From Phallusia mammillata (Eukaryota > Chordata > Ascidiacea > Phlebobranchia > Ascidiidae), in NCBI GenBank assembly GCA_003260075.1, contig QLIY01000794.1, positions 1-64,000 of the forward strand: DNA of 64,000 bases. Direction: 5' to 3'. The notes beneath the pieces were generated by a model. It did no database searches. It was given only the letters and a program-made list of their open reading frames with translations, and had not been told where the DNA came from. Position 1 is the first letter of the stretch; each line of letters starts with the position of its first letter. The position numbers and the translations under genes were made by a program. This document shows, one piece after another, positions 33,710 to 45,600 of this stretch.

Positions 33710-36700
33710 TTACGTGATATGTAACTTTTGTTTAATAACTTTCCGTCGTTTTCTTTCTGCAATGCATTGTTGGATACAATCAGTTTGCATACGTAAGTTC
33801 CTTCTAACCCGAAGTTCCATAGCAAAACTTGGCTCTTCTCTGTATTTTCGCTTCCTGGGGCAGCACGCTGTAAACTTAGTCAACCAAATCTTTCTGATGT
33901 CACCTTGACGTATGCAAGTAACGAGAAAGATGGAAATTCCCTTTAGAGTAGGAAAATAGCATTTTATATATCAGCGTGTATAGATAAGTAAAAACCCCCC
34001 CCCCCTTTCTGATGTCACCTTGACGTATGCAAGTAACGAGAAAGATGGAAATCCCCTTTAGAGTAGGAAAATAACATTTTATTTACCAGCGTGTATAGAT
34101 AAGTAAAACTGGTTACCTGAGTCGATGCCAGTATAGAGAAAATGCATGTGAAGATTTGCAAGTAAATTTGATCGTTTGATATCAGCAAAAAGTAGCCAAA
34201 GGTCCAAACCAGACCCGATGTCGCACAGACTGTTGCTGCTGTGCTCACGTGATCAGCATATGTTGGAGAATGTTGCGAAGATCGAATCTGCACAAAAATA
34301 TATGTTAATGAAAAAAATAATAAGTTTCACAAAAGTTTGATGGTAATAAACTTTGTTAAGCTACAAATTTGGTTTTCGCGCCATTTTTTTGCATCACCAC
34401 GTTTAAAAGCTCATTTATTTCTTATTTGTTGTAAAAAGAGTCTCGCCTCCACGATACAAGGTTGCAAAGTAACTTTCTTTTAACAACTTTTGTGTTAGTG
34501 CCTATCGCTATCAGCAGCGCAAAGCCGGAAATTTATACCTAACTGGAAAAAGGTTTCTCAGTTACCCCCCCCCCCAAAAGAGTCTCGCCTCCACGATACA
34601 AGGTTGCAAAGTAACTTTCTTTTTACAACTTTTGTGTCAGTGCCTATCGCTATCAGCAGTGCAAAGCCGGAAATTTATACCTAACTGGAAAAAGGTTTCT
34701 CAGTTAGATGATTGCAGACCGAAACAAGATCGAGACAGTATGGTCGGTATGTTGATGTGTAACATTGTTTGTCATTTCTTCATTTATATAACAATACCTG
34801 TTCCCGACCACAAGTGAGCTTTCGAACGATCAATACAAACATGATGATGTTCGCAGCCAAAATGCATCCAACTGGAAGAAGGAACGCAAAATAGAGATAG
34901 AAGCCCCACAACCAACAAATTTCCATGTTTAATAAGCTATTTGGAAACGCTGTATCTAAATAAAAACAGCAAAAGTTGTGGAACGAAATGATTATATAAC
35001 CTGCAGTTACCAACCATCCGCGCCTCTATGTATTTCGTCCAGCTTCGCCACAGCAATGTTAGTCCCCACAATTAAACCCGGAATGAAATACGACAGCACC
35101 CTTACAGGAGCGAAGTATGCGTCAAGTTCGGATATGAGGGTAACCTGCAAGTTTGTTTGACAAAAACACAATAGACAATCCCTTGAACAAGGCGCCCCCC
35201 CCCCGTCAAGTTCGGATATGAGGGTAACCTGCAAGTTTGTTTGACAAAAACAAAGACAAAAACACAATAGACAATCCCTTGAACAAGGCATTTTAGGGCT
35301 GTTGGGCACAAGGTTAAGTCTAGCAACTAGCAGCTTAGCTCGTTAATTTTTTTTAATACTGACACAGAGTGTGAAGGCACGAATCAATCCCGCAGTTTTG
35401 TGGAACAACCCAAGCCCGAACCCGGCCCGACTTGCAACCCTGCAACAGGAATAGCAAATAATAAAAGAGCCTGCTGACTCCTTGATTGATTGGCATTTCT
35501 GTGTGGTTAGACACTATTCGTAGGCGAATCACCTGCAGCGCTTAAACTTGCACGGTTCTGTACTATAGATAGTTTTTTTTACCAACTTGCCGCACTGAAA
35601 GATTTGAACAAAATATTCTTGTATCAATGTGAACCATTTTGCCGATTTAAGGATACAGTATTTGATTTATATGTAATTACGTGTGCCATTATCGTATATC
35701 ACCATTGACATTGCAAGGGGTGCTTCATGAATGTAAATGCACTTGCACTTTAATTGGACTGAATTATGAATTTTCGGTAACTCATTGGATCAGTTCGCTT
35801 ACGTGTATGGTCTAATATTGCGAATTGTGGAAAATGTTTTTGGTAACCCGCAGTGATGTCAGGCAGCATATGACTATAGAGTTGTAAGTCGATCTGGGGT
35901 TTTTGTTTCCGTTTCAATTCTGTTCGGACTTAATTTGGGTCTGACTTTTCACTCCACATCATTTTTATCACATATTAACCAACTTTCGCGCCTGATTCAG
36001 ATCTAATATTTTTTAAATCGGGCTTGGGCCCTATTTTAATCCCGCTTATAACTCTGAATCATACTGTTAACGCGCACTGGTGGCCTCTTTGTACAGCCTC
36101 AGTAACGATGTAGATTGTTTTCGAAAAGATATGTTTACACAATTATTTAAATTATGTTGCAGTATTATTGACTATTTAAACAAAAAGTAATAACTCCACA
36201 ACAAACCCTGGTTATGGCTTTGTAGAGAAATTGCATGTAGACGCCCATCCAGCACCACCCTGCCAGCATGAAGTAATGTAGCAAGGTGGCGCTTACAATG
36301 CAGAAGTTAACTTCTAATTTTTTTCCTGCAGCAACCATGAAAATGATGTAACTTGCGATGAGATTCATACAAATGTGGACCAAAATCTTCATCGGAATCC
36401 TCGCACGAAGTTCCCTACAAATTTGTAAGTTCATTTACAAATTTGCAAAAAATAAATGCCATATAACGTAAATAAAATACGTCTTCATAAATTTTGCTCC
36501 ACAATTCTGTCACTTAAAAGCGATTATAGTTTACCATGTTTAAATTGTCGACTATGTTTATTTAAATTTTGCAAAGTTTTTTACTGACTTTGTTTTGTTT
36601 TTGAGAAATTTCGATTTAAATCACATTAAGCGTTTTTTAAGCGCTTGTGTACAGTACATGTTGTTTGTTTTAAAATATATCATTTACTTTTCAAGCAGTA

Positions 36701-39700
36701 TAAGTGAAGCAACGATGATAAGAGCAGCAATTGACAAACTACATCCGATGTAATTGAGCAGTTGCAATGGGAACGAATGTGGAGTTTCAATCTAATCAAA
36801 TAAAACATTTATTTTCTGTTTGCAATTTGTTTACTTTTATTTTTACTTTGAAACAGTTGAAATTTTTGTGTACGTTTTTAAAATAAATAAATATGAATAT
36901 AAGTAATTTAAAATAAAGAAGAATATAAGTAGTCCGTTTAAGTGTTTGGAATTGTTTTATTTTAGAATTTGCATTTGGTTTTATACACTTAAGCTAACTG
37001 TGTACAGGAAAACGTTTGGTACGCAACATTGGATGCGCATGCTGTTTTGCTTTCCAATCGCCTATATGTGCAGCATATAGGGAACGTATCCAGTTTCTTA
37101 CCACAAGAAGAGCAAAGTTTGTTAAGTGGTCGCACAGACAGGTGGGATCGGCGCTGTCTTCTGCCAACCGACAACCGTCTTCCGACCAGGAGCTGGTGGC
37201 GTAATCCCAGAACACACATGAATAATTATTTGGGTCGTTCGGCTGTACAAAGTTGAAACAGATGCATTACACACAGTGATTCAAATATCGTTTGCAGCAA
37301 ATTACGAAAAAGTGTAATAAAACAATAAAATCGATTTAAGCAGCCCACAAAAAGTTTTGCTGTGTAGCTGCAGCACGTTTAGCTTCAGAAAGTTTCAACA
37401 TCGAGCAACGTTTTAATGATATTGTGTCCCTTTATGTTTTTTTTAACAAGCGAAATAAACTCAACTCAACTCAACAGCACAATATACTTTCATCAAACAA
37501 TATGCCTATATACACTTGCCGTATGTTACCAACAAAATTACAAACCTGAGCTTTGTACTTGATTGTGACCGGATCATTCAAGTTTGTTAAGGGAATAGGT
37601 TGGTTTCTGTACCCAACATCGACCGACATTACCTGTTAAGATTGTAAGATTTCAACAATAGTTAAAGACATATGCAAAAGCAAATTTAAATTGTTTTAAA
37701 CTATATTTTGTATGTTCAATTTAACATTATCATTTATATATTTTAGTGTTCGATAATAAAACCTCTATCAGCCAAACTATAGATAGATGTAGAGGGTGGG
37801 CAACTATAATTTGGCGGGAAAGGCACTTGATGAGGCTGTTTAACGACGGGTCAGTGCTGGTTAACCATTAGGCAAAGTAGGCACGTGCCTACAGGCCAGT
37901 CAAAAATCCAGGCCACTTTAAAATCAGTAAAAAAATTAGTCATGATTTGGCAACACTGATAATTCTAATTTTTTAGTTGGCAACCCTGATTTTTGGGCCA
38001 CTTATAAATTGTGCCTACAGGCCAGCATACCCTTAATCCGGCACTGCGTCGGGTCGTGTCATGTAATTTGTTGTGTAAAAGTTAGACGAGCGCAAAAAGT
38101 CATCAACATGTTTCCAAACTGAAGTGGGTTTCTAAAGTCAGTTCAGGCTCTAAAAATTAGTTTCCTCTGGGTTTAATGGAATCATTGTGTTGTTGTGATT
38201 TTAAACTAATAAATGTCTGAAGTAAAGTAAAGTAAAAACATATTGTCGAATTTCAGGTTTACGGAAATACATTTTATAGTATTGATTGATTAACGCAAAC
38301 GCTTAGAATCTTATAATGGACTATAAATGGCCCAGCCTACCTGTCCAACTTTGTCTGCCGACGGAAAGAGCGTACTATCCTGGTGAAGAAGAGAGAAAAC
38401 TCGTTTCGGGCCTGCTCCTGGGCGTTCTAGCGCTTCAACTGGAATGTCCACAGAACTGATTGAGGTCGGAAAATTATCATTTAATGGAAGTGGGATGCTT
38501 TGCGGTGGGGATGACCAAACATCGAGAAGCTGTAAATAAACTGTAAGCTGAATTTGACATTTTGGTTAGCTTTACGTCAGCTGCATAATGGCCATTACAG
38601 CTGTCTCTGTGAGATTCCATAGAAACGTGTTCATTTTTATTTTTATTTTTTATTTTGATGGTTTCCAGTTTCACGTCATGTCTTGAACTAGGAGAGTAAC
38701 CTGTGGTTTTGGTTGCTGCGGTGTGTTTTTCTAAACGAGGTCATTCTATTTTGAAGAGAATACAGTAAACATCTCGACAGTTCTTGGTGTGCAAATATAC
38801 AGCGTTCAACACAAATTAACACAGTTAGGGTATATGATCTGGCTGTTTTACGATAATTACCTACTTTACTTTACATTTGCTGCAAATAAATAACCCAGGC
38901 TTGTAAATAAATAACCCATCGCATGTACAACAATCAAAATTCAAGATATCAATTACTTGATGCCTACCTGGGCAATGCTTGTTGTTGACACCGAAATTAA
39001 TGGTTTGGGAAGTAAAGTGACCTTAAACGCCAAAGTGGTCAAATCAAGAGTCAGGTCATTTTTGTTCACTTTCGAACCCGGCTGAACGTTCAAATAGTCT
39101 GTGATCTTATCAACGATGTCCAAAACATAAACAAATTCCAAACGATTTATCTGGACAAATGAAGGATTTGCTTAATGTAGCCTATCCATCATTTTTAGGT
39201 TATTTGTTACACTATTTAAATGCTGATTTTGTGCTTTAGTGGTAGACTTGTCCTAACAAAACCCAGTCAAAATATTGTGTTAAAGTACAAGACGTTACTA
39301 CATGGAAATGAGTTGAGTTTAAAAAAAAGTCTGCAATTTGAACCTTCGAGTTGCTGTTGTTTCGCAACAAAATAACTTTCTGAAAAAGCCACAAACCTTA
39401 CCTCTGTTATAGAATCATCAGCAGCAATTTTCCTCAAAAATGAGGCAGCTGAAACTGCTTCCGAATCCGCTTGAATGTTTTTGATCCTCAAACTTGTTTG
39501 TAACACAACAGTCTGTCTTTCCGTTTTGTTTGCCAGATTGGCCTTTAACAACAAGGAAAGTCATATTTTCAAAAACTTGTAACAATAAAAAATGTAATAC
39601 TGGTCGGCAATATTTTTTCTCCAAAGGGGGTAGAAGTTAGAGACTCGCTGGGTTAAGACAAGTTTCGCAACTATTTTATTTAAAAGAAAATCAAAAATTT

Positions 39701-40556
39701 GTAAAAGATTTTTAAAAAGAGGTCGTGCTTTAACTTAAAAAAATGCGTTTTTAAAGACGTGCCTAATGCCTATCGAACTCCACTATAGCCTACTAACCTT
39801 TTTAACTATTGCGTCGAGTTTTTCGTTTGTGCATTTTGGTACCAAAAGGTCACCCAACTCAAAACTGTAAGGAGGGCCAGTGGAATTACAACGGACTTGC
39901 GTCTTGGGTGTGCCTGGAAACAACACGGATGCTAAAGAGTGACACGATCAGTTTCCTATATGTTGTTTTTACCTGTTTGTAGACACGTCTCCTTCGATTC
40001 AACTAACGAACCCGGTTTTGCCTTGTTAAATGTCAGAGTCTCGGAACCGACAACAACTGTTACATTAGGACAAAAATCTGAAAATGAGTGATATAAAATA
40101 AGGTTTGAAACACCACATAGCCTACCAATCTATTTCATGACTACATTTATCAACGCACAAAATATATTAATGTTAATAAACGTGTAATGCAAATTAGCAT
40201 TAGCATTTTACATGCCAAGAAAACCAAAGCTCGAACCAGGGTAAGATCTGGTCCTTTGGAAACTGTTGTCACTTTACACTTCAAGCACAACATAATATTA
40301 CGAACTGCGTTGGATTTTTAGGACTTGCGTAGCAACAACCTATAACCACATTAAGATAAAGTACGAGAGCTTGAAATAAATTGTTTATGGAAAACAAGAG
40401 TCTTTAACTATACCATAAATCACAAGTCGTATACATACCGATACTTTGTGCTGAAGTCATAGTATCAATAGCTGTAGTGGGGACCGCTGACGTTGCTGTT
40501 TGGCCTTTTCTAACCATAAAAAAGAAAAATGCGACATAAGCTAATCTCGCCATCAT
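33710..40556 (-). CDS. adhesion G-protein-coupled receptor, GAIN and seven-transmembrane domains
   Basis: Fourteen exons, all in phase: 40556-40439, 40077-39973, 39913-39798, 39542-39402, 39150-38968, 38529-38341, 37632-37546, 37242-37102, 36791-36688, 36414-36207, 35144-35015, 34955-34798, 34287-34117, 33940-33710; 693 residues. MMARLAYVAFFFFMV is a signal peptide. The extracellular part is almost only a GAIN-type region. Exon 8 has the GPS, CVFWDY...GC...CLCDHLTNFALLV, with the HL-T cleavage site and a following tethered-agonist segment. TM1 is NYIGCSLSIAALIIVASLIL; TM3 contains LAGWCWMGVYMQFLY; the second loop to TM5 has MEICWLWGFYLYFAFLLP; TM7 is rejoined across the last intron as ASTQ plus GISIFLVTC. 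The cytoplasmic tail is basic. No extra adhesion domain was found, so the subfamily (ADGRG-like or other) is not assigned. Confidence 0.92.
33893..34109. repeat. about 100-bp duplication around 11 C, includes part of the GPCR last exon
   Basis: Copy A about 33893-33993, C run 33995-34005, copy B 34006-34109. Both contain the acceptor and first codons of the last exon; they read GGA ATT and GGG ATT, a synonymous difference, as expected of two alleles. Copy B's exon piece is not a separate exon. Confidence 0.85.
34434..34706. repeat. 131-bp duplication around 11 C
   Basis: Copy A 34434-34564, C run 34565-34575, copy B 34576-34706, both starting aaaagagtctcgcctcc. A few substitutions separate them. 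Located in a GPCR intron. Confidence 0.85.
35121..35290. repeat. about 75-bp duplication around 10 C, includes a GPCR acceptor
   Basis: Copy A about 35121-35193, C run 35195-35204, copy B 35205-35290, both with gtcaagttcggatatgaggg. Copy A carries the acceptor attached to the full exon 35144-35015. Copy B has only the first exon bases and a 12-bp internal insertion. Confidence 0.85.
37852..38046. mobile_element. 195-bp hAT-type element in a GPCR intron
   Basis: Ends cagtgctggttaaccat and cccttaatccggcactg are imperfect inverted repeats. Flanks cgacgggt and cgtcgggt match at 7 of 8. The inside holds gcctacaggccag twice. No coding capacity. Confidence 0.7.
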
Positions 40557-42675
40557 CACCTTTTCACAGCTGTGAACCAGTATGTTTCAGATGAGAAAAT
40601 GAGCCTTCTCGGATAGGCTTTATACGTTCCATTTTGTTCAATCTCTATTTATTCCAATGTTTTAAGCATGTGGTAGTCTACATTCCGAGTAATTTTCCGT
40701 CACCATATATGTCAATCGGTGTGACAGGTTGATAGCAACCGTATACAGCAATGCGAATTGTTGATTTTAACGTTGCTGTATTGTTGTTACGTGACGTTTG
40801 ATGTGTTATGTTGCTGGACTTGGTCAGCTTAATTAAACGTTTCTATCGTTTAAGATACGCAATAGTCTTTTTTAGACAAACGGAACGAGCCTGCATCACC
40901 CTCCCGTAACAAACTCAATCACAGACGATTGTTTTCGCCACAACCAAGTATCTTCACAAAATTGCTTTTAAATGCTTTAAGGCCTATCCACTGAAATGTT
41001 CGCGAATTCAAATTATATTTTGAATTAAGCTATCAAGACAACGCTTATCGCATTTAATTTACATGAGCAATCCATGTTCATGCTTTTGGTTTTAACGCAT
41101 TACTTCACAAACATCTCGTTTCCGCAAACAGCAAACGGGTTTTCGGATGCAGAAAAATACTTGTTCCCTTTATTAATCTGATATGTGAAGAGTAGACTTT
41201 TTTTTGACTAACGTTTTTGATATTGGTTTAAGTTACTTGCTCGGCCGTTGGACTATTAAACATAATACACTTGTCATGCTTTCAGTAAAATATATGTATT
41301 GATCATTTCTTACGGCACGACAGAAAATTTTGACATGCGGAATATGTGGGTGTTTTTGCGTCACGCCTGTGACGTCATAAATGTGGAGTCGGCAAATTCG
41401 TCCAGTTGAATCACTTACAAAAAAGTACACGAAAAGTGCACAACTAAGGAGATAACAAGTGAAAGTTGAAACCACAAGTAAATAGTAAAATGACATTTGA
41501 GACCGAAGTCGTTAAGAATTGATGTGGTATTGAACTTTTGAAAACAGGGATTATTTTGGTGGCATACATGTGATGGCGATAAAATTGGTTCACAGTAACT
41601 AATTTTTGTCAATGAAATTTTTTTTTAACCATAACTGATGTAGTCGCTAATTTGTTATTTTCTAAAAATTACACAAATGGAAATGTGGGTGACCAGCGCC
41701 CAAACTCAAGTTTACTAACGTTTTTGAAGTAATTTGAATTTACAGGCATATAATTTTAAAAAAATCGAATAACGTGTCTTTAACAAACAGAAAATGAAAG
41801 GAAGGATTGCCTCTGTGGAATCGCTGTAACGAAGTCAGCACCCATGTTATGGATTTTTGAGGGATTGCAGAGTGCTAATACATAGAACAGTTATTAAATA
41901 GCTTTAACGGAAAGAGAACATGGCGAAACTTCTATTATAACACTGTAGAGTGTAGAGCATGCACTTATATACATCACTAAACGGATCACACAAAAACGGT
42001 AAAATGTGGAATCGTTAAAGTGCGGCAATTCGACCATTTTTTTGGAAGGGATTTTCCAAACACAACAGATAAGCAAAAACTTGAACTATATTACAGCCAA
42101 AATGAGATTGCAAGCAAAATTTGCCACATCACGAAAAAACGCCCTTTCGTTTTTTGCTGAAACTAACATTAAACCGCTTAAGCGTGATAACGCCATACAT
42201 TTTTATATAACTTCATAACAAGTGCAATTCTCTGGAGCAAATTAGCCAATAAAAACATTTCAGTGTATTATGTTAAGTGCCCTATACTAGGAAAGTCTAA
42301 AACAGTGGAAATAATGCCACAGTTCGACGTATGGTGAGTAAAAATGGCAAAAATTGATATTGAATGTGAAAAATAAAACAAAGAGCTTTCGTATGTTGCG
42401 AAAATACATCTTTAGGGATTTGAAAGAAAGCACTGTCCCCAAAAACATGCAAAAATTTCTAAATCTTAGCGGATTTTTAGAAATGTGTTCCTAGGGTGGC
42501 ATAAAAACTAGTTGCTAAATGCTGTAATGCACTGAAAGCGACTTCACTAAGCAGCAGCAAGCAAAAAAAGCAGCAGTAGGTAAAACACCCAAATCCATTA
42601 TAGCCACCAAGAAGTTTCCTAACAGAATAATAAAGTAGGTTTGCTAAGGCTTGCACCCTGTATGAAAACAACTTG
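40557..42675. other. intergenic region between GPCR start and GBA2 stop
   Basis: Both neighbours are on the minus strand, so this holds the GPCR promoter and the GBA2 3' untranslated region. A minus-strand frame of 87 codons at 41233-41496 starts with a hydrophobic stretch (YYLLVVSTFTCYLLSC) and has a donor-like gtaagtg inside; I found no partner exon or family match and do not call it. No repeat with clear ends was found. Confidence 0.45.
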
Positions 42676-45600
42676 CTACTCATTTTTACTATCCTGACAC
42701 TCGAGGGCGTGCTGCATCCCCCAGATGCTTAGTGGACGCATGTAGGCCAAAGATCGAAAGGTGTTGCTACGTTTAAACGCCTCTGGTGTCTGATACGACA
42801 TCCCGTAGCGTTGCCAGCACGTACGGTAGATGCCGCTCGCGGTCTGAAAAGCCTCTTGTATCATTCCCTGCAAATATTTGCAAGTTAAAGTTAGTGCAAG
42901 TTAAGTTTAAAGCAGTAGCGCAGAAATTGCTACAGGACTTTGCATTGAAACACATTGCGAGCTCCGGTTTCGGGTTCCGAGATACATTGCTAATGAAATA
43001 TGTGTTTAATCATAAAACACGATGACCTTGTAAGAGCATGAAGTGCAGTGCAGATACAAGATAATTTACAAAAAATATTTCCTGAAACAGCTTTGCTAAA
43101 ATTTCGAAGAGCCTGACATTAACTTTCCCACGTTTATCATTTTTTTCACTTAAATCCGGACACTGTCATTGAGATTTTATACACAATCAAACATATTGAA
43201 TTTGAATTCTAAAACACACTACACAACTTATGTAGAAAATTACATAAACTTGACATCAGCAGAGTTAGATACATACCTTGTGAATCATGGTAGCCGCTAG
43301 GGCATACGTCACACCAGTCCATACTTCGTTAGACTGAACACTGGACTCGTCAACCCGTCCGTTGGGTCGCATCCCGTTTACAGCTCCACGTGTTCCATTG
43401 TCGTACGACTTCACGTTAAGCTTGAAAACTGTGGTCAAGGCCGACTTGACTTGTTCATCAGGCAAAACCTGTACAATACAGAACGTGGAATCACAGTTAC
43501 GAAGTAACATAGTTTGTGTATGTTTCAGAAGGCATGGAATGGCAACGTTAAACAAATCACGACAATTGGAAATGGTGTGTTACATGTCCAGCGTTTATAT
43601 TGGAATACTAGGTCGCCATGTGGCAACGGAAAACAACACATTACTATGTATGGTGTTTAAAAGTTTAAGTTTTGATTCAAACTTTTTGATAGATTTTCTT
43701 CATTTGAAGGTCCGTGGAGAGTTCATGATAGTAAATATTGCATAAAATTTGCTTTGTTTTAGTCAAATTACCGAGGTATACGATTTTTTGCAGCCCTTCA
43801 CCGGAAGTTACATTTTTCTCAATGATTTATCATCACGAACTACAATACCCCCCCCCCGTAAATATTGCATAAAATTTGCTTTGTTTTAGTCATTACCGAG
43901 GTATACGATTTTTTGCAGCCCTTGACCGGGAAGTTACATTTTTCTCAATGATTTATCATCACGAACTACAATCTCGAAAACTACAAGGCCACACTTATCA
44001 ATGGACACGCCTATTTCCCCACAAATCACGTGTTTACACGTCACACTACTACGACAAAACGCAGTGTGAGTCACAACACGAAATGTTGGACTTTGACTGC
44101 GCACGCAAAACCTAGTTTCGCATCATAACGTCACATCACTTACGTCATCGATGCCAGATGAGAAGAGAATCCATTGGCCAGCACACTGATCAGCCATCAC
44201 ACTAGTGCTGTGGCGTTGGTTTGAACTACAATCGTAATTGAAGTATTTTCCTGCAAATTAAATAGAATTGTTATAACAGGTGTAGAAAAACTGATATAGG
44301 TGATGACAAACCCAATGAAATTGATTTTGTCGTAATCGGAAGGGCAACATTTTTTTACATTTTTTCCGTTTCATATTTTCATCCCATACATATTTACAGC
44401 ATTATTCATCATTATTCATTAGACCTATACGTAACTATAGAATGACGCAATGAAACTAAAAATACTGTAAATCATGCGTTGTTGACGCTTTAATTTGCCA
44501 TTTTACAATCCCCCCCCCCAAAAACTGATATAGGTGATGACAAACCCAATGAAATTGATTTTGTCGTTACTTTAATGAATACAAAAATCGGGAGGGCAAC
44601 ATTTTTTTCCGTTTCATATTTTCATCCCATACATATTTACAGACAGCATTATTCATCACTGCAAAACGTTAGACCTAGACGTAACTATAGAATGACGTAA
44701 TGAAACTAAAAATACTGTAAATCATGCGTTGTTGAGGCTTTAAATTGCCATTTTCAACTATACAAGGAATACGTTCACTGTGCAGAGCTTTCCATCTACA
44801 CACCATTCCACAAATGCTTCTGGTACGATTCGGTCGCTTGCTTTAACAAATCACTGTACTTTTCAGCTTCGTCTACGAGATCAAGTTCAACTGCAGCAGC
44901 AATCATACAACGCAGTGCGGCTATCCATAAACCACCACAGTAAGCACTGAAACAAAGGTGGAAAATTGTAGGAATACATATATGCAGCGTAATTAAAAGT
45001 TTATTTATGTCATATGCGGCGTACAGCCGGGCTCCTAACGAGTTTTAGGCAGTCAATCTAAACATACTTACTATACCTTAGAAATATGTTTGTTGGAAGT
45101 GTCTGGATTTGCAGTTTAAAGTACTACGTATGTAATGCCTATATTTTGACACGTTATCATTGAATCTAGCAATTTCCCACAGTGCATCATAATGTAGATT
45201 CATTGGGCATTCCCCCCCCCCCTCCATCTACACACCATTCCACAAATGCTTCTGGTACGATTCGGTCGCTCGCTTCAACAAATCACTGTACTTTTCAGCT
45301 TCGTCTACGAGATCAAGTTCCACGGCAGCAGCAATCATACAACGCAGTGCGGCTATCCATAAACCTCCACAGTAAGCACTGAAACAGACAAGGTTTAGGA
45401 ATACTTATGCACAGTTCGAACACTGAGTTTATTTATATCATATGAAGCGTACGAGTTAAAGACAGTCAACCCAAACATACTTACTATAACATAGAAATAA
45501 GTTTGTTGGAAGTGACTGGATTCGCAGTTTAAAATACTATGTATGTAATGCCTATATTTTGATACGTTATCATTGAATCTAGCAATTTCCCACAGCACAT

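Noticed and set aside
41233..41496. 87-codon frame with a hydrophobic start
   Set aside because: No family resemblance, no partner exon, and a donor-like site inside the frame; not enough to call.
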